DNA of 64,000 nucleotides from RDYJ01 sp034931405 (GTDB taxonomy: Bacteria; Cyanobacteriota; Cyanobacteriia; Cyanobacteriales; Nostocaceae): contig NZ_JAYGHA010000001.1 of assembly GCF_034931405.1 (NCBI RefSeq), positions 248,001 through 312,000 of the forward strand. The letters run 5' to 3'. Position numbers and translations under genes: made by a program. The stretch's first letter is position 1. The number at the start of each line of letters is the position of its first letter. Below, piece after piece: positions 7,929 through 16,681 of this stretch. The notes beneath the pieces are model-generated. The model was not told the origin of the DNA. It searched no databases and saw only the letters and a list, made by a program, of their open reading frames with translations.

Positions 7929-8255
7929 TTAAGCGGTTACAGCTTCTGTCTCAGGTTTTTCTTCGCGTACTTCCTGTTTAGTAGTCATGTAGCGAATTAC
8001 TTCTTCACTTAATCGCATAGCACGTTCCAAAGGAGCGATCGCACCTGTTGGGGCTGTGTAATTAAATTGGATGTAAATGCCATCTCGATGCCTGTTGATT
8101 TCATAAGCAAGACGACGCTTACCACGATTTTGAATTTCCAGATTCTGTGCGCCTTGTTCAGTTAACAAGTTCTGGTATCTAGAAACTGCTTGCTCTACTT
8201 GCTCATCTCCCAAGTCAGGGCGGAGAATGTACATTGTCTCGTAAACTATGGTCAT
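7929..8255 (-). CDS. rpsF: 30S ribosomal protein S6
   Basis: Small-subunit protein that binds 16S rRNA with S18. The 108-aa sequence has the S6 pattern: YETMYILRPDLGDEQVEQAV, NRGKRRLAYEINRHRDGIYIQFNY and the conserved ERAMRLSEEVIRYM helix, followed by a short acidic tail (REEKPETEAVTA). AAGGTG lies 13 bases before the ATG. As in other cyanobacteria it is not followed by rpsR; it stands alone and diverges from the FAH-family gene. Confidence 0.96.
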   Translation of the reverse strand: MTIVYETMYILRPDLGDEQVEQAVSRYQNLLTEQGAQNLEIQNRGKRRLAYEINRHRDGIYIQFNYTAPTGAIAPLERAMRLSEEVIRYMTTKQEVREEKPETEAVTA

Positions 8256-8437
8256 ATATTTTTATTCACCTTATGGACAAAAAAGGCTGCTGACGTAGAT
8301 TTATACAAGTAAAAATAGAACCTACTGGTAAAAATCAGCATCTGAAGCAACAAGGAACTATAATCTTACCAGTTTTCAATTTAAATCATCAGCCTAATCT
8401 ACCAAAATTTGGATCTCTAAGGATATTCATCAAGCTT

Positions 8438-9211
8438 ATGGCACAACGCTATGTGCGAGTTAAAAGTCAGGAAGGGCAAATTTACTATGGGTTGCTGCAA
8501 TTATCTCTCAAAGTGGAAGTGTTGGACGCTCCACCTTGGTTGGAAGGGCAACCCACTGATTTAATTTTGGAACCAGACAAATACCGAATTCTGGCTCCTT
8601 GTTCACCTTCTAAAATTGTGGCCGTAGGCAAGAATTATGCAGATCATGCCGCAGAAATGGGAACTTCCGTACCTGCTGAACCGCTGATTTTCTTCAAGCC
8701 ATCTACATCTGTGATTGCCTCAGAAATGGAAATTAAATATCCTCCACAGTCACAACGGGTAGACTATGAAGGCGAGTTAGCATTAGTGATAGGCGATCGC
8801 ACTTGTGACTGTACACCAGAGGAAGCTCAAAGCAAAATTTGGGGTTACACCATCGCTAATGATGTCACAGCCAGAGATTTACAAAAAAATGATGCTCAAT
8901 GGACTAGGGCTAAAGGTTTTGATACATTCTGCCCTCTAGGTCCTTGGATTGTCCGAGAATTGAACCCAGGAGCCAGATTACAGACCTTTTTGAATGATGA
9001 TCCCCACCCAGTCCAATCTGCCTGTATTGATCAGATGGTTTTCCCCCCAGATTTTTTGGTGTCTTATATTAGTCAAGTGATGACACTATTACCTGGGGAT
9101 GTAGTGCTAACAGGTACACCTTTTGGCGTAGGTGCATTAAATGTAGGCGATCGCATCCGTGTCGAAATCGAAGGTATTGGCCGACTGGAAAATAGTGTGA
9201 TCAGCCGTTAA
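8438..9211 (+). CDS. fumarylacetoacetate hydrolase-family protein
   Basis: The 257-aa enzyme has a short N-terminal domain, then the FAH core: KIVAVGKNYADHAAEMG, PLIFFKPSTSVI, the metal-binding VDYEGELALVIG (D-x-E-x-E with the upstream residues), GYTIANDVTARDLQ, and C-terminal LLPGDVVLTGTPFGVG with GDRIRVEIEGIG. This is the FahD-like layout (acylpyruvate hydrolase, oxaloacetate decarboxylase or related C-C bond hydrolase), metal-dependent and cytoplasmic. Substrate cannot be chosen from sequence. It has no linked pathway genes; a 111-bp repeat element starts eight bases after its stop. Confidence 0.9.
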   Translation: MAQRYVRVKSQEGQIYYGLLQLSLKVEVLDAPPWLEGQPTDLILEPDKYRILAPCSPSKIVAVGKNYADHAAEMGTSVPAEPLIFFKPSTSVIASEMEIKYPPQSQRVDYEGELALVIGDRTCDCTPEEAQSKIWGYTIANDVTARDLQKNDAQWTRAKGFDTFCPLGPWIVRELNPGARLQTFLNDDPHPVQSACIDQMVFPPDFLVSYISQVMTLLPGDVVLTGTPFGVGALNVGDRIRVEIEGIGRLENSVISR

Positions 9212-9218
9212 GATCAAG

Positions 9219-9329
9219 CTAGTACCGCTTTGCGAAAGTCAAAAGTCAAAAGTCAAAAGTCAAAATTAAAACAGAATAGACTTTTCGGAGATTGAAAACG
9301 GTTCATTCACTTACGCCGCCGTGTACTAG
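9219..9329 (+). mobile_element. 111-bp MITE-like element, copy 1
   Basis: Begins CTAGTACCGCTTTGCG and ends CGCCGTGTACTAG, so its ends are imperfect inverted repeats (CTAGTAC ... GTACTAG). Next to the left end are about four AAAGTCA heptamers. A second copy of exactly the same length and layout, in reverse orientation, lies at 35207-35317. No ORF inside. It is best read as a small non-autonomous mobile repeat; no long target duplication is visible. Confidence 0.7.
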
Positions 9330-9409
9330 TATTTTTTGAGATTTTGGGAACAGATGATTGTCAAAACTACTGTTAATCCAAAATCTAAAATTTCCAATTA
9401 GTAATACTC

Positions 9410-9889
9410 CTAGCGCACTTGCATATGCACAGCATCAGAAATAGCTGGTATTTCTGCATAACGCCCCATCAGCGACTGAAACACAGAATAGACAACAGCT
9501 ACTACAATACCTAAAAAGATAGTATTAGCCAGAGTTTCTATAGCAAAACTAGCACCAGGAACAGGAGTTAAAATTCGCAGTAGTATGGAACACAAAAATA
9601 TGACAATATCTAGAAGAATCGCCTGCATTGTGTTGAAACGAATAAAATGACTAATTTTTTCGTTTCTCACCACCAAAATGAACAAGGCAAAAAACACAAT
9701 AATTTGACCTATTGATCCTAAGCCATCGTACACTAATTTAACTGGTAGCACTGGCAACAACACCACTCCCAACACTGGAAACTGTCTCAACAAAAAGCTA
9801 CCAAAGACTAGACTCTCGACCAGAGGCAGTAAATAAGGTAAGCAAGCGAAAATTCGATCAGGAATCGTTGTAGTGCCGCGCCAAGACAT
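9410..9889 (-). CDS. Tic20-family membrane protein
   Basis: The 159-aa protein has four predicted membrane segments. Hallmarks of the cyanobacterial Tic20/Ycf60 family are RIFACLPYLLPLVESLVFG near the N-terminus, ISHFIRFNTMQAILLDI in the middle and a C-terminal VYSVFQSLMGRYAEIPAISDAV. Chloroplast Tic20 is a component of the inner-envelope protein import channel; the cyanobacterial role is unsettled. It is convergent with the FAH-family gene, with an AGATTTTGG / CCAAAATCT inverted repeat between them. Confidence 0.9.
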   Translation of the reverse strand: MSWRGTTTIPDRIFACLPYLLPLVESLVFGSFLLRQFPVLGVVLLPVLPVKLVYDGLGSIGQIIVFFALFILVVRNEKISHFIRFNTMQAILLDIVIFLCSILLRILTPVPGASFAIETLANTIFLGIVVAVVYSVFQSLMGRYAEIPAISDAVHMQVR

Positions 9890-9971
9890 AGTAAATTCTC
9901 CTATGGCTAAATTTGAATAGCTATTTGAGCGTTATGATAACGCAGTTGCTTGATATTGCTGGAAAATTAGA

Positions 9972-10169
9972 TTATTTTATATTGGCGAGTCGGAAACCCA
10001 TCACACACTCATACTGCTCTGACTGTTGTTCCGTCAATTTGTTAATAGCTTGACCACAGCGCAGTTGACCCCTATACCAACGGGGTTGACCACTGTTGTT
10101 AGCAAGCAAACAAGACTGACAAACCTGCTCAGGGGCAAAGATTTGATCATCAGTTAAAATGACTAACAT
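9972..10169 (-). CDS. small cysteine-containing protein, unknown function
   Basis: A 65-aa protein with four cysteines, two in a CQSC knuckle at residues 17-20 and two further single cysteines (LRCGQ, YECVM), which could form one metal site. The segment GQPRWYRGQLRCGQAI has the look of a conserved domain. A GGAGGG-like ribosome site lies about 6 bases before the ATG (TACAGGAGGGATTTAG on the minus strand), strong for this genome. No family name recognised. It follows in the same direction before the Tic20 gene, 82 bases upstream of it. Confidence 0.65.
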   Translation of the reverse strand: MLVILTDDQIFAPEQVCQSCLLANNSGQPRWYRGQLRCGQAINKLTEQQSEQYECVMGFRLANIK

Positions 10170-10652
10170 CTAAATCCCTCCTGTAAATCCTCATTTTTAA
10201 CCACATTTCACTCAGAGATGGACATTCTTGATCAAGGAACAAAGAATAATTTAAAAGCATGAGAGGTTAACATAGCAACCTTACAATGCTCTTTTGAGCA
10301 AAAATGTTGACAATAGCAAAAAGTTGCTAACTGCACTTATATTTATTGTATATTGTATATCTTAGAGATTAATTTTTTTTGTAAAAAGTAATACCTATAA
10401 ATTCTGATAACCAGGTTGATTCCAGACGATTAGCTTTATATGATGACATTCCTGTTAATTTAATCATAGTAACTATCAAACCAAAATGAATGATAGTAAA
10501 GCTTGCTTCTAGTGAATGCATTCATTGAGAGCGTGTCTAATCATAAATAAATCAGCAACAATCACTCTGATCAGTCGACAGTCCTAAACATTTACTTTGA
10601 TTTTTTTCCACCCAAAAATAGAGTTTTGCCAAATTCCACAAGGATAATTAAC
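10170..10652. other. long intergenic region upstream of glyA
   Basis: A 480-base divergent gap carrying the control regions of the small cysteine protein and glyA. It is AT-rich with TATA-like runs around 10340-10365. I looked for a riboswitch-like conserved core and saw none. No ORF supported. Confidence 0.4.
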
Positions 10653-11936
10653 GTGAATAAAACTAACTCAGACTTGCTTAAATCCTCAGATTCTGTTATC
10701 GACGACTTAATCAACCAAGAATTACAACGTCAACGTGACCATCTAGAATTGATCGCCAGTGAAAACTTTACTTCTGCTGCTGTATTAGCTGCACAAGGTT
10801 CTGTATTAACCAATAAATACGCAGAAGGCTTACCAGGTAAACGTTACTACGGCGGTTGTGAATTTGTTGACAAAATTGAACAAATAGCCATTGACAGAGC
10901 CAAACAACTATTTGGTGCTGCTCATGCTAACGTTCAACCCCATTCTGGCGCACAGGCAAATTTTGCCGTGTTCCTGACCCTGCTAGAACCAGGTGACACA
11001 ATTATGGGGATGGACTTGTCCCACGGTGGACACTTAACCCACGGTTCACCTGTGAATGTTTCCGGGAAATGGTTCCAAGTGCGCCACTATGGAGTCAGCA
11101 AAGAAACAGAACAACTAGACTATGACCAAATTCGTGATTTAGCCCTCAAAGAACGTCCTAAGCTATTAATTTGCGGTTATTCAGCTTATCCTCGGATCAT
11201 TGACTTTGAAAAATTCCGCAGTATTGCTGATGAAGTTGGCGCTTACCTGCTGGCAGATATTGCTCACATCGCTGGGTTAGTAGCGACAGGTCATCATCCT
11301 AACCCCCTTCCCTACTGTGATGTTGTGACGACAACAACTCATAAAACCCTGCGCGGTCCTAGAGGCGGTTTGATTTTAACCCGTGATGCAGAATTGGGTA
11401 AAAAGCTGGATAAATCAGTTTTCCCTGGTACTCAAGGCGGACCATTAGAACACGTAATAGCTGGTAAAGCCGTAGCATTTGGGGAAGCACTCAAACCAGA
11501 GTTTACAACCTATTCAGGCCAAGTGATTGAAAATGCTCGTGCTTTAGCTACCCAACTACAAAACAGAGGCTTGAAATTAGTATCTAATGGCACAGATAAT
11601 CATTTAATGCTGGTAGATTTACAGTCTATTGGCATGACGGGTAAAAAGGCAGATCAGTTAGTGAGTGGTGTAAATATTACAGCTAATAAAAATACAGTGC
11701 CTTTTGATCCAGCATCACCATTTGTTACCAGCGGTTTAAGACTGGGTTCACCCGCTATGACGACAAGAGGCTTAGGTGTGGCAGAATTTACAGAAATTGG
11801 GAATATTATTAGCGATCGCCTACTTTCTCCAGATTCCGAGGCAGTAGCCAAAGATTGTCAACAGAGAGTAGCAGCCTTGTGCGATCGCTTTCCCTTATAT
11901 GCTCACCTAGAAATCCCCGTACCAGTTCTAGCCTAA
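10653..11936 (+). CDS. glyA: serine hydroxymethyltransferase
   Basis: PLP enzyme interconverting serine and glycine with tetrahydrofolate, the main source of one-carbon units. Visible hallmarks: LELIASENFTS, TNKYAEGLPGKRYYGG, NVQPHSGAQAN, the PLP-lysine segment VVTTTTHKTLRGPRGG (Lys231) and PFVTSGLRLGSPAMTTRG. The GTG at 10653, with AAGGA eight bases upstream, gives 427 aa, the common cyanobacterial length; a TTG 27 bases earlier is open but lacks a ribosome site. Single gene followed by an inverted repeat. Confidence 0.97.
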   Translation: MNKTNSDLLKSSDSVIDDLINQELQRQRDHLELIASENFTSAAVLAAQGSVLTNKYAEGLPGKRYYGGCEFVDKIEQIAIDRAKQLFGAAHANVQPHSGAQANFAVFLTLLEPGDTIMGMDLSHGGHLTHGSPVNVSGKWFQVRHYGVSKETEQLDYDQIRDLALKERPKLLICGYSAYPRIIDFEKFRSIADEVGAYLLADIAHIAGLVATGHHPNPLPYCDVVTTTTHKTLRGPRGGLILTRDAELGKKLDKSVFPGTQGGPLEHVIAGKAVAFGEALKPEFTTYSGQVIENARALATQLQNRGLKLVSNGTDNHLMLVDLQSIGMTGKKADQLVSGVNITANKNTVPFDPASPFVTSGLRLGSPAMTTRGLGVAEFTEIGNIISDRLLSPDSEAVAKDCQQRVAALCDRFPLYAHLEIPVPVLA

Positions 11937-11941
11937 GCGAT

Positions 11942-11987
11942 TTTAGATTTGAGATTTTAGATTTGGGATTACCACCTCAAATCTAAA
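11942..11987. terminator. inverted repeat after glyA
   Basis: A 12-bp perfect inverted repeat, TTTAGATTTGAG and CTCAAATCTAAA, with a 22-base loop that itself repeats part of the left arm. It starts six bases after the glyA stop. Probable terminator, though the U-tract is poor. Confidence 0.5.
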
Positions 11988-12105
11988 GTCTTATCTTCAC
12001 TATCTAAATATTCTTATGCTGATAAATGCCTAAAATGTAGTAGATATTAAGTATAAAACGCCCTCGCACATTTTTCTCTTACTAAATACTTCTTAAAAAA
12101 TACCG

Positions 12106-13149
12106 ATGCCTGCTCAGATTTATCATCTGCTTGCTTTTCTTATCTCCGCAGTAGTCGTTCTCTGGACTATACCCGATGTCAAAAAAATTGGCATCAAAAG
12201 CGGAAATTTAGATAAACCCGGCGGTCGAAAACTTCATCAACGTCCAATGGTACGCTTGGGAGGAGTTTCTATCTTCGCAGGTACTTTCATATCCCTATTA
12301 ATTGTCTGGTGGTTAGGTGGATTTACTAACTTACCACCAGAAAAAGAATGGCAAATTTGGGGTGTAACATTAGGTGGACTAGGCTTTTTTCTCATCGGTT
12401 TAGCAGACGATTTATTAAACCTGTCTCCCTTAGTACGCCTACTCATACAAATAATTGTTGCTGCTGGAGCATGGAAAGCAGGAGTTAGCATAGATTTTAT
12501 TACCATTCCCACCATCGGCATAGTTAATTTAGACTGGCTGAGTTTACCAATCACAGTAATTTGGCTAGTGGGAATGGTGAATGCGATTAACTGGATTGAC
12601 GGTTTAGATGGACTAGCAGCTGGTGTCACAGGAATTGCTGCTGTAGTGATGTTGTTAGTATCCTTGTTTATGCACCAACCAGAAGCAGCCTTAATTGCAG
12701 CCGCCTTAGCTGGTGCATCATTGGGATTTCTTCGCTACAACTTCAACCCAGCCCAAATCTTTATGGGTGATGGTGGCTCTTATTTTATGGGATTCACCTT
12801 AGCATCCGTAGGTGTAATTGGTCTGGTAAAAATCCCCGCTTTTACAGCTGTCATCTTACCCTATTTGATTTTGGCAGTACCAATTGTGGATATGTCAGCC
12901 GTGATTTTATCCCGACTCCGCCACGGTAAATCCCCTTTTATCGCTGATAAACGCCATTTACACCACCGTCTACTGCAAGTTGGTTTATCCCACAGATTAA
13001 CGGTTCTGTTTATTTATTCCTTAACTCTTTGGGTAGGTAGTTTAGCATTAGCTATTGCCGGTATTCCCAGTGGCGTTACCTATGCCTGTGCATCTACCTC
13101 TGTGTTAAGTTATGCTATTTGGCGAGTCTGGAAACTTTCTCGACAATAA
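12106..13149 (+). CDS. polyprenyl-phosphate sugar-1-phosphate transferase (MraY/WecA family)
   Basis: The 347-aa integral membrane enzyme has about ten membrane segments. Family motifs are present in order: KPGGRKLHQRPMVRLGGVSI, the catalytic GLADDLLNLSPLVRLL, NAINWIDGLDGLAAGV, FMGDGGSYFMGF and the cytoplasmic DKRHLHHRLLQVG loop. WecA/TagO/Rfe-type members move GlcNAc-1-phosphate or a similar sugar phosphate from a UDP-sugar to undecaprenyl phosphate, starting lipid-linked glycans. It is shorter in specific MraY sequence and carries the histidine loop of the WecA side. It is the only initiating transferase seen, 3 kb before the polysaccharide island, and could prime that polymer. cinA follows after a repeat-filled gap. 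Confidence 0.88.
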   Translation: MPAQIYHLLAFLISAVVVLWTIPDVKKIGIKSGNLDKPGGRKLHQRPMVRLGGVSIFAGTFISLLIVWWLGGFTNLPPEKEWQIWGVTLGGLGFFLIGLADDLLNLSPLVRLLIQIIVAAGAWKAGVSIDFITIPTIGIVNLDWLSLPITVIWLVGMVNAINWIDGLDGLAAGVTGIAAVVMLLVSLFMHQPEAALIAAALAGASLGFLRYNFNPAQIFMGDGGSYFMGFTLASVGVIGLVKIPAFTAVILPYLILAVPIVDMSAVILSRLRHGKSPFIADKRHLHHRLLQVGLSHRLTVLFIYSLTLWVGSLALAIAGIPSGVTYACASTSVLSYAIWRVWKLSRQ

Positions 13150-13275
13150 GGTGACAGTTGACAGTTGACAGGTGACAGGGAATAGAGAGTAGAAAATAGG
13201 GAGTAGAAAATAGAAAATAGAAAATAGGAAAGTTGATGAATTTTCCCCAATCCCCAATCCCCAATCCCCAGTTCC
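13150..13275. repeat. gap made almost wholly of short tandem repeats
   Basis: Three arrays in series: TGACAGT-type heptamers (13151-13180), AGAAAAT/GGGAGTAG-type units (13180-13230) and CCCCAAT heptamers (13242-13270). They fill the entire space between the sugar-phosphate transferase and cinA, leaving little room for a conventional promoter. Confidence 0.8.
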
Positions 13276-13282
13276 CGATCTC

Positions 13283-14563
13283 ATGAGTGCAGAAATTATT
13301 TGTGTTGGTACTGAATTGTTACTAGGAGATATCCTCAACAGTAATGCTCAATTTCTTGCCCAGCAATTAGCACAGCTAGGCATTCCCCATTACTATCAAA
13401 CTGTGGTGGGGGATAATCCTGATAGACTTAAGCAAGTTATCGAAATCGCTACTTCCAGGGCAGAAATTTTGATTTTCACTGGTGGGTTAGGACCGACACC
13501 AGATGATTTGACCTGTGAAACCATCGCTGATTTTTTCGGCGTTCCCTTAGTGGAAAGTGCCGAAATTATTGAAGATATAACTGAGAAATTTACCCAACGG
13601 GGACGGGTGATGTCTCCTAGCAACCGCAAACAAGCCTTAATTCCCCAAGGGGCAGAAATTTTACCTAATCCCACAGGAACAGCACCGGGGATTATTTGGC
13701 AACCCCGACCGGGATTAACCATTTTTACTTTCCCTGGTGTTCCTAGTGAAATGCACCGAATGTGGTCAGATACAGCAGTACCTTGTCTTAAAAGTCAAGG
13801 TTGGGGACAGGAAATTATTTATAGTCGGAGTTTAAAATTTTGGGGTATTGGCGAATCAGCTTTAGCAGAAAAAGTATCTGCTTATCTGAATTTACCTAAT
13901 CCTACAGTTGCACCTTATGCTGGTAACGGAGAAGTAAGACTAAGAATTTCTGCCAAAGCATCTGATGCAAAAGCAGCAAAGGATTTAATAGCACCGATTG
14001 AAAAACAACTTAGAGAAATTGCTGGATTAGATTATTACGGTGCGGATGATGATACATTGGCTGCTGTTGTTGGTGAATTATTGCGGTCATCAGAAGAAAC
14101 TTTATCAGTAGCAGAATCTTGCACTGGTGGAGGACTAGGGCAAATGTTAACAGAAATTCCCGGTAGTTCTGATTACTTTTGGGGTGGAGTAATTTCTTAT
14201 GATAATTCTGTAAAAATAGGATTATTGGGAGTTAACCCCGAAGATTTAGACAAATTTGGGGCTGTGAGTGCTACTGTAGCCGAACAAATGGCTGTTGGTG
14301 TCAGAAACCGTCTGCAAACTACTTGGGGATTAAGTATTACAGGAATTGCTGGGCCGACTGGGGGAACTAATACAAAGCCTGTGGGTTTGGTGTATATTGG
14401 TTTAGCTGGTTCAAGAGATGAGGTAACAAGTTATGAGTATAGATTTGGAACTATGCGAACTCGTTCTTCTATTCGTCACTTGAGTTCCTGTACAGCTTTG
14501 GATAATCTGCGTCGTATTTTGTGCAAGCAAAATGACGGATGCTTTGATAATTCAGCACCATAA
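13283..14563 (+). CDS. cinA: CinA-family protein (competence/damage-inducible, NMN deamidase)
   Basis: The 426-aa protein has an N-terminal MoeA/MogA-like domain (AEIICVGTELLLGDILNSNAQ, then FTGGLGPTPDDLT) and a C-terminal CinA amidase domain (VAESCTGGGLGQMLTEIPGSS; SITGIAGPTGGT; PVGLVYIGLA). Both halves are complete. Family members hydrolyse NMN to nicotinate mononucleotide and some also cleave ADP-ribose, recycling pyridine nucleotides. The tail after IRHLSSCTALDNLRRIL is about ten residues longer than usual (CKQNDGCFDNSAP), probably neutral. It may share a transcript with the upstream transferase. Confidence 0.93.
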   Translation: MSAEIICVGTELLLGDILNSNAQFLAQQLAQLGIPHYYQTVVGDNPDRLKQVIEIATSRAEILIFTGGLGPTPDDLTCETIADFFGVPLVESAEIIEDITEKFTQRGRVMSPSNRKQALIPQGAEILPNPTGTAPGIIWQPRPGLTIFTFPGVPSEMHRMWSDTAVPCLKSQGWGQEIIYSRSLKFWGIGESALAEKVSAYLNLPNPTVAPYAGNGEVRLRISAKASDAKAAKDLIAPIEKQLREIAGLDYYGADDDTLAAVVGELLRSSEETLSVAESCTGGGLGQMLTEIPGSSDYFWGGVISYDNSVKIGLLGVNPEDLDKFGAVSATVAEQMAVGVRNRLQTTWGLSITGIAGPTGGTNTKPVGLVYIGLAGSRDEVTSYEYRFGTMRTRSSIRHLSSCTALDNLRRILCKQNDGCFDNSAP

Positions 14564-15055
14564 TCATAAATTAAGCTTATGTAGGTAATCTTTGTGTTAA
14601 AGGGTGTTAATATAATCAAAATCAATCTAGGAACACGAAAACAAAATGTAACCCATTAAACATCGGAACTTTCTTGAATAATTTAATTCTGAATATATAA
14701 ATAACAATTTTATCAAATGTTGATAAGGCTGTTGTCTAGTTTCTGTTATTATTCGAGAGAAATTTTGATAATGATTTTTGTTTTAGTTTACTAAAATAAA
14801 CATCTGAAGTCCTTAATTTTGCATCTACTGTCCTTTGAAATAGGGACAAATGGAGCATTAATTTAAAACAGTGATATTGCTGAGTTATTTTTTCCGGAAC
14901 AGATTGTAATTTGTTGTCAATTAGTATATGTAACCTTTTGACAACACTTAGTAAAAATTCAATTACTAAGAACAAGCAGGTTAAAAAAAAACCGGAAAAT
15001 CTTTGTCAATAATCTTGCCTGATCAGCCTAAAAATTTCTACAGTAAAATACGCTC
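14564..15055. other. AT-rich intergenic region before the polysaccharide island
   Basis: A 490-base gap containing the probable promoter of the first island gene. A homopolymer run of eight A lies near 14984. A 79-codon frame on the minus strand (14736-14975) has no protein-like character and I do not accept it. No hairpin stands out. Confidence 0.4.
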
Positions 15056-16489
15056 ATGGCATTCTGGCCGAAAAAATTAATTACTTCCAATCGAAGCACG
15101 TCCTCATTGCCCCATCAGGATTTGAAAAATGATACAGACAGCCTAGCTATATCAAACAATGCAAATACTGTGAATCAGCCAGGTTACAAACAGACAAATT
15201 TTACTAAAGCGAGGTTATCTGCTAGAGATTTAACCGATATTTCTCAAACCCAGGAAAATCTCAATTCCCAAAAAACTAAAGTATCAATAATCACGGAATT
15301 TTTTCCCCCTGATTATGCGGCTACGGGGCAGCTGATTGAAGAACTAGTCAAACAATTAGAGCCGCAAGGGGTAAGTATTGAGGTGTTTACGGGGCAGCCA
15401 GGGTATGCCTTTTCTACTGCCAATGCTGCGGCTGTTGAGCAATCCGGTGATATTCGCATTCAGCGATCGCGATCAACCCAAGTGTGGTCTGGAAGGATTC
15501 GTGGTAAGGCAGCAAATGGAGTTCTCTTTACATTGCGTGCCTTTTTACACATTATCAAAAATTTCCGTCGGCATAATGTATTTTTGGTAACTTCTGCCCC
15601 GCCTTTCTTGCCCATAGCAGCATATCTGGCGCACCTAATTTTGAGAATTTCTTATGTTTGTTTAATCTATGATCTTTATCCAGATATTGCGATCGCATTG
15701 GGAGTAATATCCAAAAACCATTGGCTGGCAGGGTTTTGGAGAGAACTCAACAGAAAGATTTGGCGTGGTTCTAAAGGGATTGTGGTTCTGAGTCCTGATA
15801 TGAAGAAGAGAGTAATAGCAATCTGTCCTGAAGTGGCAGATAAAGTCTCTGTAATTCACAGTTGGGGAGATCCTGAATTGATTGTACCCATTCCCAAAGA
15901 AAAGAATTGGTTTGCCCGGGAACATAATCTAGTTAATAAATTCACCGTCCTCTATTCTGGTAATATGGGCAGGTGTCACGATATGGACACCATTCTTGAA
16001 GCTGCTAAACAACTGCAAGACGAACCCATTCAGTTCGTTTGTATTGGGAGTGGAGCAAAGCGAAAAGATTTTATGGAGGCAGTGAATAAATTAGGACTAA
16101 GAAATTTCCTATTTTTACCCTATCAAGACAAGCAAGTTCTGCCTTACTCTCTGACAGCTTGCGATCTCTCCCTAGTGAGTGTAGAAGCTGGAATGGAAAG
16201 TCTAGTAGCTCCCAGTAAGCTTTACCCAGCTTTAGCTGCTGGAAGACCGATAGCCGTGGTTTGTGCAAATGACTCTTATTTGCGACAGATGATAAATGAT
16301 AGTAAGTGTGGGGTGAGTGTGGAGAACGGAGATAGTTTTGCTCTAGCTGAATTTATTCGGCTGCTGAATAGCGATCGCAAACTAGCAGAACTAATGGGCA
16401 AAGCATCTCGACAGTATTTGCAGTCAAATTTTACGCCACAAATCATTGCTAAAAAATATTTCCGTGTGCTACAGAGTTGTAATCTGTAA
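15056..16489 (+). CDS. family 4 glycosyltransferase with N-terminal extension
   Basis: GT-B retaining transferase, 477 aa. After a polar, S/T/N/Q-rich leader of about 72 residues, the domain starts at KVSIITEFFPPDYAATGQLIEEL. It then shows the WbuB-type pattern: QVWSGRIRGKAANGV, LIYDLYPDIAIALG, VLSPDMKKRV, and in the C-terminal half LYSGNMGRCHDMDTILEA and a catalytic E-x7-E region (VEAGMESLVAPSKLYPALAAGRP). Such enzymes add GlcNAc-, fucosamine- or similar residues early in O-antigen and capsule synthesis. It opens the island. The leader looks disordered and is not part of the fold. Confidence 0.88.
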   Translation: MAFWPKKLITSNRSTSSLPHQDLKNDTDSLAISNNANTVNQPGYKQTNFTKARLSARDLTDISQTQENLNSQKTKVSIITEFFPPDYAATGQLIEELVKQLEPQGVSIEVFTGQPGYAFSTANAAAVEQSGDIRIQRSRSTQVWSGRIRGKAANGVLFTLRAFLHIIKNFRRHNVFLVTSAPPFLPIAAYLAHLILRISYVCLIYDLYPDIAIALGVISKNHWLAGFWRELNRKIWRGSKGIVVLSPDMKKRVIAICPEVADKVSVIHSWGDPELIVPIPKEKNWFAREHNLVNKFTVLYSGNMGRCHDMDTILEAAKQLQDEPIQFVCIGSGAKRKDFMEAVNKLGLRNFLFLPYQDKQVLPYSLTACDLSLVSVEAGMESLVAPSKLYPALAAGRPIAVVCANDSYLRQMINDSKCGVSVENGDSFALAEFIRLLNSDRKLAELMGKASRQYLQSNFTPQIIAKKYFRVLQSCNL

Positions 16490-16681
16490 TCTGTGAACTA
16501 AACTAATCCCAGAAGTACAAATGTGATAAGATATCGAACTGATTAACAAAACTGAAATTTTCAAATTTAATAACTTAACTTTTAAATTAGGAGCAGGGCT
16601 TTGATGGTCTTACTTGATCTCAGTCCCTCCACCGCAACCTTCTGGTGATCTTTTTGTATCAAACTGATTTGGGAGGCCGAA

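Noticed and set aside
10170..10652. Riboswitch in the long glyA leader
   Set aside because: No recognisable glycine- or folate-type riboswitch core was found by eye.
14736..14975. 79-codon minus-strand frame before the island
   Set aside because: No ribosome site, no protein-like pattern and AT-rich codons; probably chance.
16490..16681. Possible small RNA or tRNA before the zinc-ribbon-like gene
   Set aside because: Some G/C-rich pairing is visible (TCCCTCC ... GGGAGG) but no tRNA cloverleaf or known RNA core could be built.
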